Positions 34,966-45,781 of a stretch of 64,000 nt of DNA are shown here, piece by piece (position 1 is the first letter of the stretch; each line of letters begins with the position of its first letter). This DNA comes from Combretum micranthum (lineage: Eukaryota; Streptophyta; Magnoliopsida; Myrtales; Combretaceae): contig JAMXBD010000691.1 of the NCBI GenBank assembly GCA_024138025.1, forward strand, positions 558,001-622,000. The letters run 5' to 3'. The notes beneath the pieces are model-generated. The model did no database searches. It was not told the DNA's origin and saw only the letters and a list, made by a program, of their open reading frames with translations. The translations under genes were made by a program, and so were the position numbers.

Positions 34966-36382
34966 GGTCTATACGAAAATTCTTTTTGATTTCCCCTGTT
35001 TTACTACACTTGTTCATTTTTTGAAAAATTTTCCAAACTTAGTCCAAACTTTCTAAAACTTGTTATATGGTCCAAATGCTATCCTAACAACATGAATTCT
35101 ACTTCTAATCATCCAAACACTAATCTCACTTCAATTCACAACTCACTACTCAATCCTTCAATTCCTATAACACTCATCCCCACACATCCACACTCCTATA
35201 AGATGCAAATTACCACTCCATTAATCACATAATCTCATCCAAACTATCATCCATGCACCAATTCAATCTCATACCAATCATCACCTCAAAATCATATATA
35301 TACTAACATTTACAAACAATTCAACATAGAACATAAAAATAAAAGATAGAGTTTGTATTAAACTCACATGATTGAATCTTGGCTTGGAATGATATTCAAA
35401 TCCTTAAGTTTGCAATAAACCTTGGCTTAGGGTTTAAGATTTTGGGTGAAGAAAAGGAAGAGAGGAAGAAGAAAGAAAAGAAGTAAAAATTCGTATGAAA
35501 AATTGAGGCTGCCAAAAAGAGGTCTTAATTTGCTTAAAATCAAGCCAATACTCATCCAACAATTGTCATTAGGGGTATATTTGACCTAAGGTTAATTTAG
35601 GCAAATTTCAAATGCATTTGAATTGAATTTAAGCTCAAAATGTGGGTCTAAAATTAGCCAAAATTTCTGCCATATATCTAAACAATTCAAAAGTGAATTT
35701 ACTAAATTCTAAACATAACACAGCATATTAATTTGAAAAAGACCCACACATTCATTACACTATACACACATTTATAAATATCAAACAATAATATAAATTT
35801 TATAAGACTATACACATATAAAGTAACACATTCACTAATTACATTAACTAAGCACTCATATATATATATCATTCCAATAACATATTAACATGCAATTTAA
35901 GGAATTCATGGCTATTTCACCTACTGTCCATTATCTATCCCCTTTCCTTCCAGTCTTAACTGCCTGACATTGGCAGGTTCGGTGATCAACCCTTTGATGA
36001 TAAGGTGAAATATGTAGCAAAATGGGTACGGTCTCACATTGAGGATGGTGATAAAGAATTCTTCAAGCCTATCATGTTCACTGAATTTGGATACTCAAAC
36101 CTCAACAAGAACTATCACCCATCTCAGCGAGAGATGTATTTTAAAACCATATTTGACATCATCTATGAATCTGCTCGAAAAAATGAGGCTGGAGTAGGAT
36201 CTTTTGTATGGCAGTTTCTTGTGGGAGGAATGGAAGAATACAATGATGATTTCGGTATTGTCCCATGGGAAAGGCCATCAATGTACAAACTGATAACAGA
36301 CCACTCATGTAGATTGGCTAAACTCCAGGGCGTGGCTCAACTTAAGGGCAACTTGAAAGCATTGTGTTTGTGTCGAAAGTGA

Positions 36383-37330
36383 TGCTTCATTCATGAACAT
36401 GCTGGAAATGAATCTCGAGAAAAATTTTTGGGCTTGTTGGGATTGCATTGCATGTGAGGTTAGACCATTGGCTTTACAGCTTTATTCGGATTCCCAAATA
36501 TGTTCAACCTTAAGAAACTGCATAATTGCACAACATTGTAGAATAAAATAATTGTTGACTTTTGGAGGTTATTGTCAATGCCCATTGCATTGTAAGAACA
36601 GACAAAAAAGGTTAAGGACTTCGATTCAAAGCTGTGCCTTTGAATTAGGAAATGCCACTTTGGAATAGTAATCGTTTTAGATAGGATTAGGATTTGTTCT
36701 TTCTTTTTTCCCTCCCTATTCTTTGGACAAATTGAAGGAAGATAAAAGCATATGGACTCTGAAACATCTGTGCCTAATATTTAAAAGAATATATGAAGAG
36801 GTGAATTTGATTTGAAACAGTAATTTGTTTTGGATGTAATTAGGAATTGCAATGCTTTGTTTTGTTTGTTCCCCCTCTCCCTTCCTATTCTCTGGATAAT
36901 TGAATTTGAAATGAAAATTAGATCTTATGGACTCTTCAAAACATTTGTGCCTAAGATTTGAAAGAATACATGAAGAGATCCGTTTGATTTCTCACTCTAG
37001 CACTATTTGCATTAGAATTTCAACAAAATCATGATCATTTGACCATCTCCTGTGGCGATGGTCATGTTTTATTATACTTGGACTAAGTAGAAAATTACAT
37101 TCATACTGGAGTATAGAATTAGGAAGTTTTTAAGCACTTTAGGCAAGTGATTTTATGAGTTATGTAACGTATCCGATCATAATAATGGAACAAATACTTT
37201 TTTTTTTTCCCCTTCCTCTGTCCTTTTCCTGTGATGGTCAAAGTAATTTTTTTGTAGATATGATTGATGATTATATTATTCATCTTTTCTTTCAGATTAT
37301 CATATTCAAGTGAGGAGTATTTATCTGTTA
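36383..37330 (+). repeat. Mannanase 3' flank, unit 2 copy
   Basis: Partner of 5145-6320. It contains an internal imperfect repeat: GAAGA/GAAATGAAAAT..A.C.TATGGACTCT occurs near 36740 and again near 36905, with AGAATATATGAAGAG-type text after each. No gene beyond the mannanase 3' end. Confidence 0.7.
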
Positions 37331-37641
37331 TGTCGGAAGATTGAAGATACTTAATTAGGAAATATTAAATTAGGAAGTTTATTATTTTGTAATATCTTAA
37401 TTAGGAAATACTAAATTAGGAAGTTTATTATTTTTGTAATATCTTAATTAGGAAATACTGAATTAAGAAGTTTATTATTTTGTAATCCTAGAAAATTTGA
37501 CCATCCTAAAATTATGGGATTTAATTAGGAAAATAGGAAATTCTTTCCTTTTTTTTTTCTGATCTTACATTATGTATATATATGTACTCTTTGTGAATAA
37601 TAAATGATACAAGTGATTTTTCCAATCTCTATTTTTTATGA
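37331..37641 (+). repeat. 5' LTR with three tandem 53-bp units
   Basis: 311 bp. Three units of about 53 bp, each built on AATTAGGAAATACTAAATTAGGAAGTTTATTATT-type text split by GTAATATCTT, occur at about 37352-37490. The 3' LTR has two units, which explains most of its shorter length. It ends TTTTTATGA where the partner has TTTTTATCA. Confidence 0.9.
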
Positions 37642-37774
37642 TGGTATTAGAGCCCTAGGATTTTTTTTGAAATTCTGGATTCTTCTTTTTCGACCTTCAT
37701 TGTCAATTTTGTGCTTGGCCTTCATTGCCAATTTGCATCAAACCCTTTTTTACCATTCCCTCTCTTTGGTAGCC

Positions 37775-38416
37775 ATGTTTGACATCAAAACGAACACCTA
37801 CTCCCAATCCGGCGAAGAAACCACAAAACCCTATCTTCCTATTGGTGAATTCCAGAACATACACCAATCCTACAAACTCAATGGTCAAAACTATTTGAAG
37901 TGGTCCCAGCTTATCCGAACGTATCTAAAGGGTAAAGGAAAAATCAGCCATATTCTTGGTTCAGGACCTAACCCCAATGAACCAAACTTTAAGATTTGGG
38001 ATGAAGAAGATTCTATGATTATGTCTTGGTTATGGAGTTCAATGACACCTGAGATCAATGATACATGCATGTTTCTCACCTCTGCAAAGGGCATTTGGGA
38101 TGCTTTCCATCAAACATACTCAAAGGTTAATGATGCCGCTCGAGTATATGAAGTTAAGGTAAGAACAATTGCTGCAAAACAGGGTAACAAAACCGTGACA
38201 GAATATGCGAATATTCTGCAAAATTTATGGCAAGAACTCAACCATTATCGAGTTCTTGAAACAAAATGCCCCGAAGATGCTGTGATCTTGAAGAAGTTCA
38301 TTGAGAAAGATCGGGTATATGATTTTTTGGTTGGTTTAAATGCTGAGTTTGACCAGGTCCGGGTTCAAATTTTGGGAAAAGATGATGTTCCTTCCCTTAA
38401 TGAGGTTATTCTATGA
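37775..38416 (+). pseudogene. copia gag (UBN2-type)
   Basis: From the ATG at 37775 the frame gives 213 residues (MFDIKTNTYSQSGEETTKPY) with the N-terminal gag pattern KLNGQNYLKWSQLIRTYLKG and GIWDAFHQTYSKVNDAARVY, then a stop after LNEVIL. This start is chosen over the upstream in-frame codon because the earlier part lies over the LTR and primer site. The gag normally continues into the zinc knuckle, which lies in another frame at 38413-38670. Confidence 0.85.
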
Positions 38417-38954
38417 TTAGGGCTGAGGAGAGTCGTAGAAAAATTATGCTAGCACCAGAGATAACTAAAGGATTAGTTTTGGTTACACAAGAAAGAAACA
38501 ACCACAGTAGGATGAGAGATATATCTCAAGGTGATTCTCGTGATAGCCTATGGTGTACCTACTACAAGAAACCAAGACATACTAAGGAACGCTGTTGGAA
38601 ACTACATGGAAAGCCCTCCACCTCGAGTCGAGAATGGGGCCAAAGGGGTAATCCAAAGGCTCAACAGTGAGCTCACCAAGCCTCCAGCATAAAGTCTGAC
38701 TTAGATCCACAGTTGATTGGAAAAACTAACACTACCCAATTGAACCTGGCTGAGATAGAAAAACTACGGAACTTGTTGGGGTCACTAGAAAAGCCAAGTT
38801 CCTCTTGCTCGTTAGCTCTCTCTGGTAAGCCTCTTTTCCTTGGATTACATGCCTCAGACAGACCTATACAAGATTATTGGATTATTGACTCAGAGCCACA
38901 GATCACATGACACCCTCACCCACTCATTTTACAACCTATTCACCCTGTCCTAGC
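38413..38954 (+). pseudogene. copia zinc knuckle and protease start, broken
   Basis: Frame 38413-38670 holds CTYYKKPRHTKERCWKLHGKP, a CCHC knuckle whose second Cys is Tyr. After stops, 38713-38910 reaches DYWIIDS and then shifts frame exactly at the protease DSGA box, followed by the hAT insertion. It is non-functional. Confidence 0.8.
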
Positions 38955-40001
38955 TAGGGCTGTGCAAAAAAAAAACTGAACCGAACCGAAATTTTGGTTC
39001 TTTTTTGAAACGGTTCGGTTCGCGGTTCGGTTCATTGAAGAGCAAACAATTCGCGGTTCGGTTCAGGACTATGAACCGAACCGAACCGAACCGTTTTATA
39101 TATTAAAAAAATTAAACATATTATTTTTACTCTTAATTATTTTATTAATGTACATATCTATGTCACAAATTTTAAAAACAATTAATTTTTTAAATAAATT
39201 AATTGTTTTTAAAATTTTTTACTTAGATATGTGTTAGTCATTAGAATAAAATTAGATTTTTCATAATATTTTCAATTGTTATGTTATCTATAAGTAAGAA
39301 TAGATTTTAGAATTTAAACTCTAGTATTCTAACTTAAAAAAATTAATTGTTGTAAAATTTTTTTACTTAGATATGTGTTATTTATTAGAATAAAATTAAT
39401 TTTTTATAATATGTTTTAATTGTTATGTTATCTATAAGTAAGGTAGATTTTAGAATTTAACTCTAGTATTCTAACTTCTACATATTTCTTTTCCATTTGT
39501 CTTACTAATTAATCTAGTTCTATTATTTAGTTACTTATTGATTTATATAATTGGTAATATCTTAGTTAGAAGCATACAACGAATTACATTTTATGTCTTA
39601 TATTGAGATAAAGTCTAGTATATCATTATAGTTCAAGATAATTCAAAAAAATGAGACTAGTCATAGTTACAATTTTATAATGGATGAAATCTTTTCCATC
39701 CTATAAATTTTACATGTTTATTTGATAAATAATTAATTTTAAATATTATTATTTATATTTGCATTAGTGATAAGAAATATGTAATTAAACTTTTTTGATA
39801 GAATATATTTTTTATTTTATGAAAAACGGTTCAAACCGCAAACCTAACCGTACCGGACCGTTTTTTTTCCGTTCAAAAAAATTACGAACCGAACTATATA
39901 GTTAGGTTGGAATTTAAAAGAAAAACTGAACCGTAAATTATGGTGCGGTTCGGTTCGAGATGCAAACCGAACCGAACCGAACCGTACTATGCACACCCCT
40001 A
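38955..40001. mobile_element. hAT-type non-autonomous element B
   Basis: 1047 bp with an exact 8-bp duplication GTCCTAGC (38947-38954 and 40002-40009). TIRs are TAGGGCTGTGCA / TGCACACCCCTA. Subterminal arrays of GGTTCGGTTCGG and its complement flank an AT-rich core with no coding. It resembles element A in design but has a different repeated word (GGTTCGG against GGTTTGG). Confidence 0.95.
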
Positions 40002-40009
40002 GTCCTAGC

Positions 40010-41182
40010 AATAGGAAAATTGTTGTTGCTAATGGGTCAGTCACCACAGTGGCTGGTGTTGGACACATCCTAAAAAAAGCATTGTCTGGGCTTAAGCAAT
40101 CACCAAGGGCTTGGTTTGGCCGGTTTACTAAGGTAATGCTCAAACTTGGATATAAGCAAAGTCAGGGAGATCATACTCTCTTCATCAAGCATACGACCTC
40201 AGGGGGGATAACAACACTCTTAGTATATGTCGACGACATAATTGTTACTGGAAATGATGAGGAATAAAAGAAGGTCCTAAAAGACTGCTTGTCAAGGGAA
40301 TTTGAGATTAAAATTCTAGGGAAACTTAAATATTTCCTTGGGATAGAGGTAGCTAGATCTCGACACGGTATTTTCATCTCTCAACAGAAATATGTAATTG
40401 ATCTACTAAAGGAAACAGGCAAGATAGCTTGTAAACCTGCTTCGATACCAATAGAGCCTAATCACAAATTAGGAGAGGCAGAAGATGAAAATGTTGTGAA
40501 TAAAGAGAGGTTTCAAAAATTAGTAGGTAAGATAATATACTTGGCCCACACACGACCAGACATTGCATATGCTGTAAATATAGTAAGTCAGTTCATGCAC
40601 AATCCTAAGGAGATCCATTTACGAGCAGTAAATCGCATACTACACTATCTGAAAGGTAGTCCAGGCAAGGGAATTTTGTTTAAGAAAGGTGAAGGACTTG
40701 TCCTTAAAGCTTATACAGACGCTGACTATGCTGGCTCTCCAGTTGATCGTCGGTCCACAACAGGCTATTGTACATTCTTGGGAGACAATCTAGTCACTTG
40801 GAGAAGTAAGAAACAGAATGTGGTGGCTAGGTCAAGTGCAGAAGCCGAGTTCAGGACTATGGCCTAAGGGGTTTGTGAACTCTTATGGTTAAACATCATC
40901 CTTGAAGATTTGAAGATAAAGTGGGAGGAACCTATGAGACTATATTGTGATAACAAGTCAGCCATCAACATTGCACACAATCCAATACAACATGACAGGA
41001 CAAAACATGTAGAAATAGATAGACACTTTATAAAGGAGAAGCTGGATAGTAAGCTGATTTGCACTCCCTATGTGTCTACAAAAGAACAACTAGCGGATGT
41101 TTTCACAAAGGGGCTAAGTTCTCCTGATTTCTCAACAATTATTTCCAAGCTGGGAATGTATGATATCCATTCACCAGCTTGA
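40010..41182 (+). pseudogene. copia pol remnant: RT C-half and RNase H
   Basis: Coding resumes with NRKIVVANGS of the protease/pre-integrase region and passes, at about 40066-40072, straight to LKKALSGLKQSPRAWFGRF of RT, so the integrase is absent. YVDDIIVTGND is intact near 40232. A TAA at 40265-40267, a TAA at 40865-40867 and frame changes break the chain. RT text continues (ARSRHGIFISQQKYV, ARPDIAYAV-type). RNase H follows with YTDADYAGS, RRSTTGYC and AEAEF, and then YCDNKSAINIAHNP and LADVFTKGL. It ends at 41182 just before the purine tract. Confidence 0.9.
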
Positions 41183-41189
41183 GGGGGAG

Positions 41190-41448
41190 TGTCGGAAGAT
41201 TGAAGATACTTAATTGGAAATATTAAATTAGGAAGTTTATTATTTAGTAATATCTTAATTAGGAAATACTAAATTAGGAAGTTTATTATTTTGTAATCCT
41301 AGAAAATTTGACCATCCCAAAATTATGGGATTTAATTAGGAAAGTAGGAAATTCTTCTTTTTTTTCTGATCTTACATTGTGTATATATATGTACTCTTTA
41401 TGAATAATAAATGATACAAGTGATTTTTCTAATCTCTATTTTTTATCA
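41190..41448 (+). repeat. 3' LTR of internally deleted copia element
   Basis: 259 bp, TGTCGGAAGATTGAAG to TTTTTATCA. It has two tandem 53-bp units against three in the 5' LTR, plus scattered substitutions. Confidence 0.9.
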
Positions 41449-42450
41449 AGTTACATTCTATTAAAAATAGTAGTCAGCATTGATTAAAGATGATAGCAGA
41501 ACCGTAAAAGAGTCGAGTGAAAACAATATAGTATTAAAGTTTGATTTTAAATTTGTTTTGAAATAATAGTCTAAGTTTAATTCATGGACAGTTGAACTTA
41601 AAATTTTAAGTTTTACCTTGATTTAAAATGACATTAAAGGTGCTCTCGATCAATCAGATTAAATTTGATTATCTAAAAAGCATAAGTATGTATATATATT
41701 CATAATCAAATTTGCTCGTATAATTTGTATGATTCTAAGGTCAAATTCTTGAATCGTAATTCAATCTCGATTTTATTGGGATGCTAATTAATTAGATTCC
41801 AATCAAAATCGTAGCTTCCAAGTGAACAAATGTGTGATATACATAATATATATATATATATATATATATAAGCTGAACTAAATTCATAAATTTGATATTT
41901 TATATTAGATAGTTGTTACATTAAGAGCTTTTAACCGGTTTACTCTAAATTTGTTTTATTTTTTGGAGGATTTGAACTGAAGGATCATTTATTTGTACGT
42001 TCACTTGTATTTGGTTCAAGTGAATCTAAACCGAATACTTGGGTTTTGCTTAATTTGTAGATGTTTTACTTTGTTTTGGTATTTCTTTGGGAATTTTCCA
42101 AATCGAAATTTTGGTTAGATTTGGAAAATAATCCAACAAACCAAAGTGGATTGTGTGCAACATGAATTACATCAAACTATATATATATATATATATATAG
42201 TTCAAGTCACATAAAATTTAGAAATATAAAAAATTTTCAATACTTATCAAAGAAAGAAATGGGACACATTAGAGTAAATGAAAAGTAGTTATTTTATTTG
42301 TATCATCCATGAAGATGAACTTAAACCAAGTGCTTGATAATAAAGAAACTAGTAACCAATTTCTATCATACAAGTAAGGTTGAACATCTTGCAAATGTGA
42401 TAATCTCCCAATTGATGACGGTTTTCATGATGGAATGGGAAGGGCATGCC
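41449..42450. other. WAKL 3' flank, unit 2
   Basis: No gene. It carries two (TA)n arrays (41845-41870, 42178-42200). It parallels unit 1 at 6320-6500 and 8190-8583. It is the 3' untranslated and downstream region of the minus-strand WAKL gene. Confidence 0.6.
42293..42298 (-). terminator. Candidate polyadenylation signal of WAKL
   Basis: AATAAA on the minus strand about 155 nt past the stop codon. It is a plausible signal by position and motif only; the AT-rich context makes chance matches likely. Confidence 0.3.
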
Positions 42451-45217
42451 TTATGACCACGTTCCACTGGGTAAGAGCGGCTTCTCCTCGGACAAGGAAA
42501 TCACATCAGCATCTTGATTCGGGACTCCTGCTGCAGGGGCATTGTTATAATTTGTGACTACCTCACCTTCTTCTATGTTCTGTTGGATATGAGATGAATG
42601 TCCAACCCTTTTCATCCCTTCCAGTTCCATTGCAACTTCTCTCATTGTAGGTCGATTCCTTCCATTCAAATGCAAGCATCTTTTTGCAAGGTTAGCCACT
42701 TTTACAATATCTTCTTCCTTTCCATTTTGAACAACTTTTGCATCGAGAATATCAAATAGATGGCCTTCTTCAACAGAAATAATAAAATACATTGCTAGGC
42801 TTTTTCCTTCGTCAGCCCTCAGTGACGAGATAGGCTTTTGCCCTGTTAAGAGTTCAACAAGTACCACTCCAAAACTATATACATCACTTTTGTCTGTGAA
42901 TTGACTTGATTGAAAGTACTCAGGGTCCAAGTATCCAAAGGTTCCTTGAATTAATGTGGTTACATGAGTTTGATCAAGAGAGACTGACTTTGATGTCCCA
43001 AAGTCTGCTATTTTTGCTCTGTATTTTTCATCTAAGAGTATATTGCTAGACTTGATATCTCGATGGTATATGGGAATTGAGGCTGCTGAGTGCAAGTAGG
43101 AAAGTGCACCTGCAATTTCTATTGCAAGTTGTAAACGCATGTCCCACGACACTTGGATCTCCTTACTTGGATTGTGAAGATAATCATAGAGAGTTCCATT
43201 TGGGATGAACTCATACACAAGAAGAGGAATATCTGTCTCTAGGCAACATCCTAATAGTTTCACAATGTATCTATGATTAATTTGTGACAATATTATAACT
43301 TCATTTATGAATTGTTCAACTTTTCCCTCATCTATAACTAAAGCTTTCTTTATGGCAACTATTCTTCCATCAGCTAACATTCCTTTGTATACAGTTCCTT
43401 GGCCACCTTTACCTAACACTCTACTCTCATTAAAATTGTCGGTGGCTTTCTCTAACTCCTTTTGGTTGAATAATTTGCCTTTTTCAACACTTCCTTCAGG
43501 CGAAGATAATTGTTGTTGCAACAATAGTCCACCATTCCGCTTAAAGTTTTTCTCTTTGAGCTTCTTTATATTTCTTCTTTTGATGGTTTTGTATAACCGC
43601 CATATCCCAAGAAGTAACAAAAGTGCCCCTATACCACTGCCAATACCTACATAACCAAAATTGAACTACATTCATTTACAATAATCTTTTTATTTGTAAT
43701 TTTATTTTAATTATTGATTCATTAGTAGACATTGAGAGAATATTAAGCTTCCGATTAGTTACTTTATAGAGTGCTATACAGTCACATACCTATCATGGCG
43801 AATTTCAGTTTTCTTCTTTTATCCACGCACTTAAAATCCCCTATCGTATTCACACACATCCCGGGACAGGGAGGGGGTTTGATATCTTCACATTCATTGA
43901 TATCTGATTTGAAAATGATGCATAAAGAAGACAAACATTCACGATGAGCACATTGTTCTTTTTGACTCAAGACAGATATAGAGCATAAGTAATAATAGAT
44001 CTATGCTTCCAATAGACTGCGTAAATTCTCTAGAATAGCATCGTCCTTTTCTGTATAGATGTAATATAAGGGATAAAAAGATACAGATCTTTGTCATGAT
44101 GCATGGATGAAGTTACCGGAAAAACAAGTATGATCTTCAGTGTATATATATGAGATAATATGAGAAATCTCGACAGGGTTATCTGCTTTTGCGCTGATTG
44201 AGCAAAATGGATTCTCTGTCATCCTGTAGGTAGGTTATAGCACGATGCTACTCATGATGCATGCTCGCAAGAGTAATGGTTGGACCTTTGAAAGTAAAAG
44301 GATTTGATAGAAAGCTAGGAGATTTTACCTTGGCATCCATGTAGGTAGGGGTTGCCCGTATAACCACTGAAACAATAACACTGTAAAAATGGCATCGAGA
44401 TCCGGTTTTCATACGAAGTTAAGCTGGTATCTGTGCAATAGTAGTTAACCTTTTCATCCTCTGTTCTTGTATGATACCGCAACCTTGCGAGGTCAGTATC
44501 GTATGAAATTCCCCATTCCAGTGCCACGGGGGAATTGCCACTGATGTTCAAGGCATCCAAATATGTAGTTGAGTTTGGAAACTTCGTTTGATCCATTAGG
44601 AATGCATAGTTGCACTCCTCCGCTGCAGATTCAGAACTAAACTTTACACTGAAAGCCTGAAGACCAAAGGGGATTGCCGTTTGACAGCAACTGTCAAAAC
44701 CATTACATGAACCATTAAAGTTGCCTCCCTCACATTTGAGCTTACATCCAACAATAGCAGAGTTTTCGCTATTCAACAAAGCATCTACATCGCAACCAAT
44801 CGCGCTGAAGACATTCATTGTTTGTGAGAAGATGAACTGGCTTCCTTTTAGGCTCAGAGATTTATTTGTCACTTTAGCGGTGCAATTGTCACTTGAAAAT
44901 GATATTGGGAGATTGATGGAAATCATTCCATTACTCCCTATCCCCTCATAAGGACGGGGAAATGAAATATTAAGCACCTGCAAGTCGATCATCTTTAGGA
45001 AGGGGGTGGTATTATCTTGTCGGCACTCTATCTCGTACCAGTCATCCAAGAAACAGCTACTTCCGATTCCAAAAGGAAAGGGAATTGGTACATTTCCACA
45101 AGATTCTTGGCAATTTAGTTTTGCCAACTTATTAGGAGAAACAGCTTCTGCTTCTACCGCAATTATAAATAAAAGGAGAAAACTAAAGATATATAAAACA
45201 GATTTCTTGTTGATCAT
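42451..45217 (-). CDS. Wall-associated receptor kinase-like protein
   Basis: Three exons, 45217-44329, 43903-43790 and 43646-42451, have GT/AG borders and phase-1 joins (each restores a Gly or Asp codon) and give 2199 nt, 732 residues. Residues 1-25 are a signal peptide. A Cys-rich GUB_WAK galacturonan-binding region follows ([20 protein letters not shown]). The EGF-like exon starts DINECED but has only four Cys. A membrane segment (about 337-352) precedes the kinase. The kinase has loop GKGGQG (413-418), Lys434, Glu450, HRD Asp531 (RD type) and DFG Asp550. The family sits in the plasma membrane, binds wall pectin outside and signals inside in growth or defence. It is the only WAKL copy here without lesions. 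Confidence 0.95.
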
Positions 45218-45288
45218 GTTTATTATTGGAGTGGACTTAATGCTAGAGGGTTATGTTTAGGTATTGTCAATCTAAATCTACTTATCTG

Positions 45289-45299
45289 TTATTTATAAG
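45289..45299 (-). promoter_or_regulatory. TATA box candidate of WAKL
   Basis: Minus-strand CTTATAAATAA lies about 72-82 bp upstream of the ATG, which would leave a leader of some 40-50 nt. The dead paralogue keeps a similar CTTATAAAGAA at the equivalent place (about 16240), which supports it. Confidence 0.6.
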
Positions 45300-45781
45300 A
45301 TTGCCCCTTTTCGTTTCTTTTAAATGCATAAGCGATGGTGTTTCCTCGAAGGTTTAAATTTCCATCCTTGTGATGATGACATCCAACAGAAAGATGGGAT
45401 AACGTCGAAACTGCTATAGGAAGTTTGACTTGTCCAAATCTAAATGACCAAATGGTGGGAAGGTTGACTGAAACTTTCAACCAAAAGGTACATTAAACGT
45501 GTTTTTAAAGATTTCGAATTTTCTAGTTTTCGCATATTGACATAAATATTTATTTAAAGATTTCAAAATGTTTGTGTTGTAGCGCTTTCTACAGGACACC
45601 GCACATTATTAAATAAAGAATCATCCAATTGTCCCGAAGAATTTCAATATATTAACTGTTTATATAATTAAATGGTAATATTTACCACATTAATACAACA
45701 AGATATAAAATGTATATTAATAATTATTATAATAGCACATAGCATAAATTTAATCGGATATTATATCAAGAGAGTTTAAGC
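45300..45781. other. WAKL upstream region
   Basis: No gene. The first 260 bp parallels unit 1 (16245-16510). GTTGACTG (TTGAC, the W-box core) lies at about 45462 and GGATGACTGAC at the unit 1 equivalent. The end (45755-45781) resembles the last part of the tandem unit that follows. Confidence 0.5.

Larger units (their letters stand above)
32284..35919. mobile_element. Large solo-LTR-like insertion in mannanase intron
   Basis: It starts TGTAAGGACC and ends ATTTCA, with an exact 5-bp duplication CCTAC on both sides (32279-32283 and 35920-35924). Length is 3636 bp, or about 2740 bp without the nested hAT element. No coding domain, primer site or internal LTR pair was seen, so a solo LTR or a non-autonomous LARD/TRIM-like element fits best. 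Related sequence occurs inverted at 58160-59110 (ending ...GGTCCTTATAAT) and directly at 49009-49162 plus 53575 onward. It shares a GAGCCAAAGGCCCAGTAC-type box with the 58-kb copy. Confidence 0.8.
31564..36382 (+). pseudogene. Endo-1,4-beta-mannanase pseudogene (GH5), 5'-truncated
   Basis: Two exons remain. The first (31564-31772) reads [28 protein letters not shown] and FASAHIYPHHW, with an in-frame TAG at 31684-31686. The second (35977-36382) reads FGDQPFDDKVKYVAKWV, MFTEFGYS, GSFVWQFLVGGMEEYNDDFG and IVPWERPSMYKLIT. Donor TG|GTAAGC and acceptor GGCAG|G restore a Trp codon across the intron. The nucleophile Glu of FTEFG is present. The acid/base Glu exon (NEP motif) and all earlier exons are missing, replaced by gypsy sequence. 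The family hydrolyses wall mannans outside the cell. The intron carries a 3.6-kb insertion. Confidence 0.9.
37331..41448 (+). mobile_element. Ty1/copia element with internal deletion (RE1-like)
   Basis: LTRs 37331-37641 and 41190-41448. A primer site TGGTATTAGAGC begins right after the first at 37642, and the purine tract GAGGGGGAG ends right before the second. The flanks TGTTA and AGTTA differ by one base. The paralogous unit 1 reads GTAAGTTAAATTC at about 6318 and so preserves an empty site. Integrase and the front half of RT are missing, and a hAT element (38955-40001) sits inside. It is defective. Confidence 0.92.

Noticed and set aside
39844..40143. 99-codon minus frame at the hAT/copia junction
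   Set aside because: Crosses the TIR of element B and reads the CCGAACC array backwards; a shadow of repeat sequence.
43307..43654. 115-codon plus frame antisense to the WAKL kinase
   Set aside because: Shadow of the real minus-strand coding exon.
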